Positions 57,374-64,000 of a DNA stretch of 64,000 bases are shown here, one piece after another. The stretch comes from Bradyrhizobium nitroreducens (GTDB taxonomy: Bacteria; Pseudomonadota; Alphaproteobacteria; Rhizobiales; Xanthobacteraceae): the NCBI RefSeq assembly GCF_002776695.1, contig NZ_LFJC01000003.1, positions 769,588 through 833,587 of the forward strand, in the 5' to 3' direction. A model generated the notes under the pieces. That model saw only the letters and a list, made by a program, of their open reading frames with translations. It did no database searches and was not told the DNA's origin. The position numbers were made by a program, and so were the translations under genes. The first letter of the stretch is position 1; every line of letters begins with the position of its first letter.

Positions 57374-57713
57374 GGCAGCTTCTCTTCTGACCAGCGATCG
57401 CCAGCCGGTCACAACACTCGTCCCGCGACACAAGCCGCGGATTCAGGCATATTGTCGGCAAATAGTTAACTAAAACAAAAGGATAATAACCGCTTAACGC
57501 GGCCGCACCTTAAAGTCCTGGCTAGCTGTCCGCCGTCCGTACCCAGCATCAAGGCGGCCTTTCCGCCGTGAATATGACGCTGGTGCTTCATTCCCTCGGG
57601 AATGTGACGCTTGTCGGATCACATTCCAGTCTTTCCTCGCCCCTTGCCTCGGCACGATCTTTTTCGAAGAGCCGGTTCCCAGCCCTCGGGATCGTGCCTA
57701 AGTTGACTTCATT
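57374..57713. other. Divergent promoter region between the LpoA-like gene and rsmI
   Basis: No gene is supported. An AT-rich patch at about 57448-57495 (TTAACTAAAACAAAAGGATA) is the likely promoter area. Small hairpins GGCGG-CCTTT-CCGCC (about 57553-57567) and CATTCCC-TC-GGGAATG (57589-57604) lie closer to rsmI, the second beside two TGACGCT direct repeats. Confidence 0.5.
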
Positions 57714-58664
57714 ATGCGCGCAAAGCCGGCTCCGATAAATACGCCTGAAGCCCAAGACACCGCCTCGCGCGGTTTCTCCATCGATGCCCATCGGCTTCCG
57801 GCGCCCAAGGCGGCACCGGGCCTCCATCTGGTCGCGACCCCGATCGGCAATCTCGGTGATATCACGCTCCGCGCGCTTCAAACGCTCGCCGGCGTCGATG
57901 TCATCTTCTGCGAAGACACCCGCATCACGCGGCGCCTGACCGAGCGCTACGCCATTGCGAGCCAGCTCAAGCAATATCACGAGCACAACGCCGAGGCCGC
58001 CCGGCCAAAGATCCTGGAGGCACTTGCGGCAGGCGGCTCGGTCGCGCTGGTCTCGGACGCCGGCACGCCGCTGATCTCCGATCCCGGCTTCAAGCTGGTG
58101 CGCGAGGTCTGCGCCGCCGGCCATGCAGTACATGCGCTGCCCGGCCCATCCTCGGTCCTGGCGGCCTTGTCGGTGGCGGCACTGCCGACCGACCGCTTCT
58201 TTTTCGCAGGTTTCCTGCCGGCGAAATCTGCGGCGCGCCGCGCGCGGCTGGCCGAGCTTGCGCGGATCGACGCGACATTGGTGATGTTCGAATCCGGCAA
58301 CCGGATGCAGGCCACCTTGACCGATCTGGCCGAGATCATGGGGGAGCGAGAGGCCGCGGTCTGCCGCGAGCTCACGAAATTGCACGAGGAGGTCAGGCGC
58401 GCACCGCTCGCCGAGCTCGCGCGACAAGCCGACGCGCCGGAGACGCGCGGTGAATTCGTTCTGGTGATCGCTCCGCCAGCGGCCGACGCCAATGTGCTCG
58501 CATCGGATGCGCTCGACGACCTCCTGCGCGAGCAACTCGCCGCGCACAGTGTCAAGGATGCCGTCGCGCATGCCGTCGCGCTCTCGGGCCGGCCGCGCCG
58601 CGAGGTCTATGCCCGCGCGCTCGAGCTCGCAAAGGACCTGCGGGGCGGCGATGGCGAAGGCTGA
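57714..58664 (+). CDS. rsmI: 16S rRNA (cytidine1402-2'-O)-methyltransferase
   Basis: A 316-residue SAM-dependent methyltransferase of the tetrapyrrole-methylase fold that 2'-O-methylates C1402 in 16S rRNA at the decoding centre. Signatures are [20 protein letters not shown] (about residues 38-57), [39 protein letters not shown] and [13 protein letters not shown] 35-residue variable N-terminal leader is present, so a later start is conceivable. Its 3' end overlaps yraN by 14 bases. The rsmI-yraN-gshB order is common in alphaproteobacteria. Confidence 0.94.
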   Translation: MRAKPAPINTPEAQDTASRGFSIDAHRLPAPKAAPGLHLVATPIGNLGDITLRALQTLAGVDVIFCEDTRITRRLTERYAIASQLKQYHEHNAEAARPKILEALAAGGSVALVSDAGTPLISDPGFKLVREVCAAGHAVHALPGPSSVLAALSVAALPTDRFFFAGFLPAKSAARRARLAELARIDATLVMFESGNRMQATLTDLAEIMGEREAAVCRELTKLHEEVRRAPLAELARQADAPETRGEFVLVIAPPAADANVLASDALDDLLREQLAAHSVKDAVAHAVALSGRPRREVYARALELAKDLRGGDGEG

Positions 58665-59052
58665 GGTTCCGAAGGAACCCAAGATCGCCTCGCCCGAGCG
58701 CGTCGCCGCGTTCCGCACCGGCATCTCGGCCGAAAGCCGCGCCGCGGCCTATCTGATGGCCAAGGGTTATCGCATCCTGGCAAAACGCTTCCGCACGCCG
58801 CATGGCGAGATCGACCTCGTGGCGCGCCGGCGCAACCTGATCGCCTTCGTCGAGGTCAAGGCCCGCGCCAGCCTCGATGACGCCGCCTATGCGGTGACCC
58901 CGCGCCAGCAGCAGCGCATCATCGACGCCGCGCAAGGCTGGCTCGTAGCGCATCCCGAGCATGCCGAATTCGAATTGCGATTCGACGCCATGCTGATTGC
59001 GCCGCGCTCACTTCCGCGCCATGTGTTGGCGGCATTCGACGCCTCGACCTGA
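58651..59052 (+). CDS. yraN: YraN/UPF0102 family endonuclease-like protein
   Basis: A 133-residue UPF0102 protein with a restriction-endonuclease-like (Holliday-junction resolvase-related) fold. It has [20 protein letters not shown] and the nuclease-type pattern [20 protein letters not shown] (Asp, Glu-x-Lys). The biochemical role is not settled for the family. The start at 58651 lies inside the rsmI end with a GGGGCGG stretch upstream. It is followed by gshB after 10 bases, so three genes are probably cotranscribed. Confidence 0.9.
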   Translation: MAKAEVPKEPKIASPERVAAFRTGISAESRAAAYLMAKGYRILAKRFRTPHGEIDLVARRRNLIAFVEVKARASLDDAAYAVTPRQQQRIIDAAQGWLVAHPEHAEFELRFDAMLIAPRSLPRHVLAAFDAST

Positions 59053-59062
59053 AAGGCAGACC

Positions 59063-60007
59063 ATGAAACTCAACGTCGCCGTCCAGATGGACCCCATCGC
59101 CCGGATCAACATCAAGGGCGATTCCACCTTCGCGCTGCTGCTGGAGGCGCAGAAGCGCGGCCATGGACTGTCCTACTACACGCCCGACAAGCTCTCGATG
59201 GTCGGCGAGGAGATCGTCGCCCCGGTTCAGCTGCTGACCGTGCGCGACGAACCGGGCAATCATTTCACGCTCGGCGAGCCGAAGCGCGAGGCGCTGAACG
59301 GCTTCGACGTGGTGCTGCTGCGCCAGGACCCGCCGTTCGATCTCGCCTACATCACCTCGACGCACTTCTTGGAGCGCATCCATCCGAAGACGCTGGTGGT
59401 CAACGATCCGGCCTCGGTGCGCAACGCGCCGGAAAAGCTGTTCGTGATGAATTTTCCGCAGCTGATGCCACCGACGCTGATCTCACGCGATCTCGACGAG
59501 ATCAACGCGTTCCGCGACAAGCATGGCGCCGTCGTCATGAAGCCACTGCACGGCCATGGCGGCGCGGCAGTGTTCCGCGTGATGCCGCAAGACATGAATT
59601 TCGGCTCGCTGTTCGACATGTTCTCGGTGACGTTCAAGGAAGCCTGGGTGATCCAGCAGTTCATCCCCGAGGTGAGGCACGGTGACAAGCGCATCATCCT
59701 GGTCAACGGCGAGTTCGCCGGCGCGGTGAACCGCGTGCCGGCCGCCGACGATCTCCGCTCCAACATGGTCCGTGGCGGCGCGGCGCAGGAGACCGAGCTC
59801 ACCCCGCGCGAGCGCGAGATCTGCGCCACCGTCGGCCCGGCGCTGCGCGAGCGCGGCCTGTTGTTCGTCGGCATCGACGTCATCAACGGCAATCTCACCG
59901 AGATCAACGTGACCTCCCCGACCGGCATCCGCGCCATCGCGCGGCTCGGCGGCCCCGACGTCGCGGCGAAGATCTGGGACGTGATCGAACAGAAGCGAGC
60001 GAAGTAG
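59063..60007 (+). CDS. gshB: Glutathione synthetase
   Basis: A 314-residue ATP-grasp ligase joining gamma-glutamylcysteine and glycine to give glutathione. It opens [20 protein letters not shown], with [19 protein letters not shown], the ATP-grasp stretch [17 protein letters not shown], and the C-terminal metal site [20 protein letters not shown]. The length matches E. coli GshB. The ATG at 59063 follows AAAGGCAGA. It is last in the rsmI-yraN-gshB set and is followed by a 479-base gap holding REP-like elements. Confidence 0.95.
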   Translation: MKLNVAVQMDPIARINIKGDSTFALLLEAQKRGHGLSYYTPDKLSMVGEEIVAPVQLLTVRDEPGNHFTLGEPKREALNGFDVVLLRQDPPFDLAYITSTHFLERIHPKTLVVNDPASVRNAPEKLFVMNFPQLMPPTLISRDLDEINAFRDKHGAVVMKPLHGHGGAAVFRVMPQDMNFGSLFDMFSVTFKEAWVIQQFIPEVRHGDKRIILVNGEFAGAVNRVPAADDLRSNMVRGGAAQETELTPREREICATVGPALRERGLLFVGIDVINGNLTEINVTSPTGIRAIARLGGPDVAAKIWDVIEQKRAK

Positions 60008-60011
60008 CTAC

Positions 60012-60046
60012 GTAGCCCGGATTGCGCTGCGCTCCATCCGGGCTAC
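60012..60046. repeat. Short REP hairpin (GTAGCCCGGAT type)
   Basis: GTAGCCCGGATTGCGCTGCG folds on CATCCGGGCTAC, with perfect outer arms of 11 bp (GTAGCCCGGAT/ATCCGGGCTAC). A widely dispersed bacterial REP type, placed just after gshB, where it can act as a transcript end. Confidence 0.85.
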
Positions 60047-60060
60047 GCGACTCCATCACC

Positions 60061-60188
60061 GTCACCCTGAGGTGGCCGCTCCTTCAGCGGCCCTCGAAGG
60101 GCGACGGCCCGGCTGCATCCCGGCCGCGCATCCTTCGAGGCTCACCTTGCGATGCAATGCATCGCAAGCCTCGCACCTCAGGATGACG
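60061..60188. repeat. REP-like palindrome (CACCCTGAGGTG type)
   Basis: The left module GTCACCCTGAGGTG is complementary to the right end CACCTCAGGATGAC with one mismatch. Nested inner arms (CCTCGAAGG and CCTTCGAGG, GCGATGCA and TGCATCGC) occupy the centre. Confidence 0.85.
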
Positions 60189-60486
60189 GATCACCAGTGT
60201 CGGCGCAGCTCGCTGCGATCGTGCCGTGACCGCAAACGTCCGCATCACTAACCCCCCGTTCACCATGACGCCGCGCCCATCGTGCAAACGCACGAGCGCG
60301 CTTACGTGAATCTACGGGGCCGCTGGCCGACCTAATAACGCCGCGTTCACCATCTGCCGAGAACCATCAGCGCCGCCGACGATCGCGTTCGGCCTCGCAA
60401 CACCCCTTATACTTTTACTCCCTACTCATCGACACGGGGGAACCCGCCAGGTGCGGTTCGAGTGCCCCGCGTATGAGTAGAAGCGT

Positions 60487-61299
60487 ATGAACACCGCACG
60501 CATTGTCGTCCTCGTCATCGCGCTGGCCGCCGGCGGCGTCGCTGCGTATCTGGCGAGCGGCTATCAGAATGCCCCCGCGCCCGCTGCGCCCGTCGCCGAG
60601 AAGCTGCCGACGGTCGAAGTCCTCATCGCCAAGAACGACATCCAGCTCGGCCAGGCGCTCAAGCCCGACGATCTGCAATGGCAGGCCTGGCCTGCGGCAA
60701 CCGCGAGCAGCGCCTTCATCCGCCGTGACAGCAGGCCCGAAGCCCAGACCCAGATCGCCGGCTCGATCGCACGCGTGCCCCTGATGCAGGGCGAGCCGAT
60801 CCGCGAGCAGAAGCTGGTCAGGGCCGAAGGCTCCGGCTTCATGGCTGCGATCCTGCCGTCGGGCATGCGCGCCGTTTCCACCGAGATTTCAGCCGAGACC
60901 GGCGCGGGCGGCTTCATCCTGCCGAACGATCGCGTCGACATCGTCCTGACCCGCCGCCTGAAGAATCCCGACGCCAATGGCGCGCTGGCCGGCAACGACC
61001 TCATTCTGTCCGAGGTGATCCTGACCAATATCCGCGTGCTCGCGATCGACCAGGCGCCGAAGGAAAAGGACGGCCAGACCGCCGTCGTCGGCAAGACCGT
61101 AACGCTCGAGCTCAAGCCCGACCAGGTCGCGACGCTGTCGGCCGCGCGCCAGGGCGGCACGCTCCAGCTCGCGCTGCGCAGCATCGTCGATGCCAACGCG
61201 GTGGAAGGCACAATCGCGGACAAGGCGGCCAAGGTCACCGATGGCGTCAACGTCATCCGCTTCGGCGTACCGGCGCGGCAACTAACGTCACAGAAGTGA
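60487..61299 (+). CDS. cpaB: Flp pilus assembly protein CpaB (RcpC)
   Basis: A 270-residue CpaB/RcpC protein of the Tad (Flp) pilus machine. One N-terminal membrane helix (IVVLVIALAAGGVAAYLASG) anchors it. A SAF domain (about residues 45-110, VEVLIAKNDIQLGQALKPDD) and the RcpC-type domain (ISAETGAGGFILPNDRVDIV) follow in the periplasm, where it is thought to stabilise the secretin. It is the first gene of a tight cpaBCDE run. Pilin and prepilin peptidase genes usually found just upstream are not present in the preceding gap. Confidence 0.92.
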   Translation: MNTARIVVLVIALAAGGVAAYLASGYQNAPAPAAPVAEKLPTVEVLIAKNDIQLGQALKPDDLQWQAWPAATASSAFIRRDSRPEAQTQIAGSIARVPLMQGEPIREQKLVRAEGSGFMAAILPSGMRAVSTEISAETGAGGFILPNDRVDIVLTRRLKNPDANGALAGNDLILSEVILTNIRVLAIDQAPKEKDGQTAVVGKTVTLELKPDQVATLSAARQGGTLQLALRSIVDANAVEGTIADKAAKVTDGVNVIRFGVPARQLTSQK

Positions 61300-61309
61300 T
61301 GGGGACATC

Positions 61310-62827
61310 ATGAACTTTGGGGATGATCGGACGGGGCTGCGCATTCGGGGGAAGCGCGCAGGCTCGTTCTTCGTGGGGACGCTGCTGATGCTGGGGCTGC
61401 TCGCGGCCCCGAACTGCGTCGGCGCTGCGGACGCGCCGGTCGGAGATCAGGCGCCGATGCAGGCTCCGGATCTCGGTGTGTCGCCGGTCGCGACGATCGC
61501 GCCGGCGAGGACGCGTTCTCTTTCGCTCGGCGTCGGCAAATCCGTCGTCATCGACCTGCCGCGCGAGGTCAAGGACGTGCTGGTGGCCGATCCCAAGATC
61601 GCCAATGCGGTGATCCGCTCGGCCCAGCGTGCCTATATCATCGGCGGCCAGGTCGGCCAGACCAACGTCGTGTTCTTCACCGCCGACGGCCAGCAGGTCG
61701 CCGCCTATGACATCGCGGTGAAGCGCGACCTCAACGGCATGCGTACGGCCCTGCGCCAATCGCTGCCGGGCGTGCAGATCGAAGGCGTGGGCGACAGCGT
61801 GATGCTGACCGGCTCGGTGTCGAGCCCGGTGGAGGCCCAGCAGGCCGGCGACGTCGCCGCCAAGCTGGTCGGCGGCTCCGAGAAGGTCGTCAACAACATC
61901 GTCGTGCGCGGCCGCGACCAGGTGATGCTCAAGGTCGTCGTCGGCGAAGTGCGCCGCGACATCGTCAAGCAGCTCGGTGTCGACCTCAGCGCCAGCCTGA
62001 ACGCCGGCACCGCGGTGGTGAATTTCAACAACTCCAACCCGTTCTCGGTCTCCGGCGGCCCGCTCGTCAGCAGCAACGGGCTCGGTGTTACCGGACTTGC
62101 AAAAGGCGTGGCCACCGTCAACGCCACGATGCGGGCGATGGAAAGCGCCGGCGTGATGCGGACGCTGGCCGAGCCGAGCCTGACGGCGATCTCCGGCGAG
62201 TCCGCGACTTTCATCGCGGGCGGCGAATTCCCGATCCCCGCGGGCTATTCCTGCGATCCGGTCACCCACGTCTGTACCACCCAGATCACCTACAAGAAGT
62301 TCGGCATCTCCCTCAACTTCACGCCGGTCGTGCTCAGCGAGGGACGTATCAGCCTGCGCGTGATGACCGAGGTCTCGGAGCTGTCGAACCAGAACGCCAT
62401 CTCCGTGACGCAGGCGGTGTCCGCGGGCCAGACCAGCTCGATCACCATCCCCTCGATCCAGACCCGCCGCGCCGAGACCACGCTCGAAATTCCCTCGGGC
62501 GGCTCGATGGCGATGGCCGGCCTGATCCAGCAGCAGACCAAGCAGGCGATCAACGGCCTGCCCGGTGTCGACCAGGTGCCGATCATCGGTGCGCTGTTCC
62601 GCAGCCAGGACTTCGTCAACAACGAGACCGAGTTGATGGTGATCGTGACGCCCTATGTGGTGCGCGCGGTCGCCCAGAAGGAATTGTCGCGGCCCGACGA
62701 CGGCTTCGCGCCGGCCTCGGACGCGCAGACCGCTCTGCTCGGCCGCATGAACCGTCTCTATGGCGTCGCGCGCCGCGTCGATCCGATCAACGGAGCGCCG
62801 GGTGATTTCGGCTTCATCATCGACTGA
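61310..62827 (+). CDS. cpaC: Tad pilus outer-membrane secretin CpaC (RcpA)
   Basis: A 505-residue secretin forming the outer-membrane channel. It has a signal-type hydrophobic segment (FFVGTLLMLGLLAAPNCVGA) after a 25-residue basic leader, a pilus-associated N-terminal domain (IDLPREVKDVLVADPKIANA), a BON-like domain (about residues 145-200) and the C-terminal secretin domain (GVMRTLAEPSLTAISGESAT, LIQQQTKQAINGLPGVDQVP and ELMVIVTPYVVRAV). It starts 10 bases after cpaB. A central insertion with SCDPVTHVC could form a disulfide. Complete. Confidence 0.93.
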   Translation: MNFGDDRTGLRIRGKRAGSFFVGTLLMLGLLAAPNCVGAADAPVGDQAPMQAPDLGVSPVATIAPARTRSLSLGVGKSVVIDLPREVKDVLVADPKIANAVIRSAQRAYIIGGQVGQTNVVFFTADGQQVAAYDIAVKRDLNGMRTALRQSLPGVQIEGVGDSVMLTGSVSSPVEAQQAGDVAAKLVGGSEKVVNNIVVRGRDQVMLKVVVGEVRRDIVKQLGVDLSASLNAGTAVVNFNNSNPFSVSGGPLVSSNGLGVTGLAKGVATVNATMRAMESAGVMRTLAEPSLTAISGESATFIAGGEFPIPAGYSCDPVTHVCTTQITYKKFGISLNFTPVVLSEGRISLRVMTEVSELSNQNAISVTQAVSAGQTSSITIPSIQTRRAETTLEIPSGGSMAMAGLIQQQTKQAINGLPGVDQVPIIGALFRSQDFVNNETELMVIVTPYVVRAVAQKELSRPDDGFAPASDAQTALLGRMNRLYGVARRVDPINGAPGDFGFIID

Positions 62828-62879
62828 TGACGGACGGTTTGGGGACCGGGCAGGACACGGGGCAAGAGGGGACCAGGCG

Positions 62880-63614
62880 ATGACGACAACATCTGCCGAT
62901 CGACGTCGCAGCTTGAGAATCGCGCTGGCACTGACGGGCCTCTCCGTCATGCTGGGCGCCTGCAACACCACCGGCGAGATCGTCACCCAGACGGTGCCGA
63001 CCGACTATCGCCAGCGCCACCCGATCGCCGTGCAGGAAGGCAAGAAGTCGATCGTCATCTTCGTCGGCAAGGCGCGCGGCGGCCTCTCGGCCGCGCAGCA
63101 CTCGGACATCGCGGGGATCGCGCGGGACTGGGTGCGCGAAGGCACCGGCTCCGTCGTCGTCGACGTCCCCGTCGACATCGCGAATTCGCGCGCGGCGGCC
63201 GCGACCTATCGGGAGATCCGCTCCGTGCTCGCATCCGGCGGCGTGCCGTCCCGCGCCATCGTGCAGCATCCCTATCGTCCTGAGGATCCCGGACTGCTGC
63301 CCACCATCCGCTTGAGCTATTCCAGGATCGCCGCGGTCGCCGGCCCTTGCGGGCTCTGGCCGGAAGACATCGGGCCCAACATCCTCGATCCCGGCTACAA
63401 CGAGAACCGGCCCTATTTCAATCTGGGCTGTGCCAGTCAGCGCAATCTCGCGGCGATGATCGACAACCCCGCCGACCTCGAGCAGCCGCGATCCGAGGCG
63501 CCCGCCTATACCGCCCGACGCGACATCGCCTTCGAGCGTTACCGCAAGGGTACGGCGATCTCGACTCCCTCACCCGAGACCGACAAGGCCAAACTCAGCG
63601 ATATCGGCAAATGA
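62880..63614 (+). CDS. cpaD: Tad pilus lipoprotein CpaD
   Basis: A 244-residue protein with a lipoprotein signal (LALTGLSVMLGACNTTGEIV, lipobox LGAC) and the CpaD domain (about residues 45-215: TDYRQRHPIAVQEGKKSIVI, then CGLWPEDIGPN and CASQRNLAAMIDNPADLEQP). CpaD aids secretin assembly or acts as a periplasmic part of the Tad machine. The start at 62880 follows GGGGACCAGGCG. It begins 52 bases after cpaC, and its stop overlaps the cpaE start (ATGA). Confidence 0.92.
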   Translation: MTTTSADRRRSLRIALALTGLSVMLGACNTTGEIVTQTVPTDYRQRHPIAVQEGKKSIVIFVGKARGGLSAAQHSDIAGIARDWVREGTGSVVVDVPVDIANSRAAAATYREIRSVLASGGVPSRAIVQHPYRPEDPGLLPTIRLSYSRIAAVAGPCGLWPEDIGPNILDPGYNENRPYFNLGCASQRNLAAMIDNPADLEQPRSEAPAYTARRDIAFERYRKGTAISTPSPETDKAKLSDIGK

Positions 63615-64000
63615 CAGCGCTTCACGAAGACGACGCGGACGATCCGCGGCACCCCGAGGAACACATTGCGCCGGTCCCTCGCATCTCGGTGCAGGCCTTT
63701 TGCGAGACCGAGAAGACACTCGCCGCGGTGACCGCGGCGGGGCAGGACCGCCGGCTTGCCAAGGCGCACCTCACCGCCAAGGACGGCGGCCTCGCCGCGG
63801 CGATCGAAGTCTATGAATCGATGCCGACGCCGAACGTGATCGTGATCGAATCCGACGGCACGCGCGACATCCTCGAAGGGCTCGACGACCTCGCCGGCGT
63901 CTGCGATCCCGGCACCCGCGTGGTCGTGATCGGCAATCCCAACGACACCGCGCCCTATCGCGAGCTGGTGCGCCGCGGCGTCAACGACTACGTCGTCGGC
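63611..64000 (+). CDS. cpaE: Tad pilus assembly ATPase-like protein CpaE (TadZ), 5' part
   Basis: The first 130 codons of a CpaE/TadZ protein, cut by the window end. An acidic leader (MTALHEDDADDPRHPEEHIA) is followed by a receiver-like domain (ISVQAFCETEKTLAAVTAAG, then NVIVIESDGTRDILEGLDDL and VVVIGNPNDTAPYRELVRRG) and ends in NDYVVG, as in other CpaE proteins. The MinD-like ATPase domain expected after about residue 140 lies outside. CpaE localises the pilus machine at the cell pole. It overlaps cpaD by 4 bases. Confidence 0.9.
   Translation, partial: MTALHEDDADDPRHPEEHIAPVPRISVQAFCETEKTLAAVTAAGQDRRLAKAHLTAKDGGLAAAIEVYESMPTPNVIVIESDGTRDILEGLDDLAGVCDPGTRVVVIGNPNDTAPYRELVRRGVNDYVVG

Larger units (their letters stand above)
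60008..60486. other. Non-coding gap with two REP-like elements before the Tad pilus operon
   Basis: No gene is supported. Two palindromic elements occupy 60012-60046 and 60061-60188. The remainder (60189-60486) has no clear ORF. The patch CCCTTATACTTTTACTCCCT near 60403-60422 is the most AT-rich part and is the likeliest promoter region for cpaB. Confidence 0.55.

Overview
The window is high-GC DNA with tightly packed genes. Gene content and order (pobA, a pim-type dicarboxylate operon, Liv-type transporters, dnaKJ, a Tad pilus cluster) and abundant REP-like palindromes all point to an alphaproteobacterium of the Bradyrhizobium/Rhodopseudomonas group (Nitrobacteraceae), most likely Bradyrhizobium. 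The replicon looks chromosomal. I see no tRNA, rRNA, CRISPR array or prophage. The only mobile element recognised is one ISAs1-family insertion sequence.

Region 1 (1-7241) concerns aromatic acids and uptake. It holds the 3' end of pobA, a PaaI-type thioesterase, a divergent LysR/flavin-enzyme pair, and a Liv-type ABC transporter without its own binding protein but with a permease-ATPase fusion. A divergent MarR regulator follows, with a strong palindrome in the shared promoter region.

Region 2 (7564-14987) is the most unusual part. A small HTH protein precedes six tightly coupled genes in the order HyfB-HyfC-HyfE-HyfF-large subunit-small subunit. This is the layout of energy-converting hydrogenase-related (Ehr) complexes. 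The large subunit has serine at three of the four positions expected to bind Ni-Fe, while the small subunit keeps all four [4Fe-4S] cysteines. It is probably a membrane ion-translocating redox complex that is not a hydrogenase and whose substrate is unknown.

Region 3 (15049-33773) is a catabolic island. On the minus strand an IclR regulator leads a complete Liv-type ABC transporter (livG, livF, livH, livM), followed by three tandem paralogous binding proteins, each with its own similar terminator, and then a glycerate kinase. Divergently, pimF-A-B-C-D plus an SDR gene encode beta-oxidation of dicarboxylic or fatty acids. A perfect 19-bp palindrome between the divergent units is the likely IclR operator. 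REP-like palindromes sit in four of the five gaps of the pim operon.

Region 4 (33774-45856) is mixed: long repeats, a DUF559 gene, the IS, an EI24-type membrane protein, an EmrAB-like efflux pair, nth, a DUF2244 protein, an AraC-MGMT fusion, dapB-gpmA, an FMN reductase-pyrF-DUF1330 set and a phospholipid N-methyltransferase. Region 5 (45945-60007) is core housekeeping: dnaK-dnaJ with a near-consensus RpoH promoter, grpE, hrcA, rph-rdgB-hemW, an LpoA/LppC-like lipoprotein, rsmI-yraN and gshB. Region 6 (60487-64000) starts a Tad/Flp pilus operon, cpaB-C-D-E, which runs off the end of the window.
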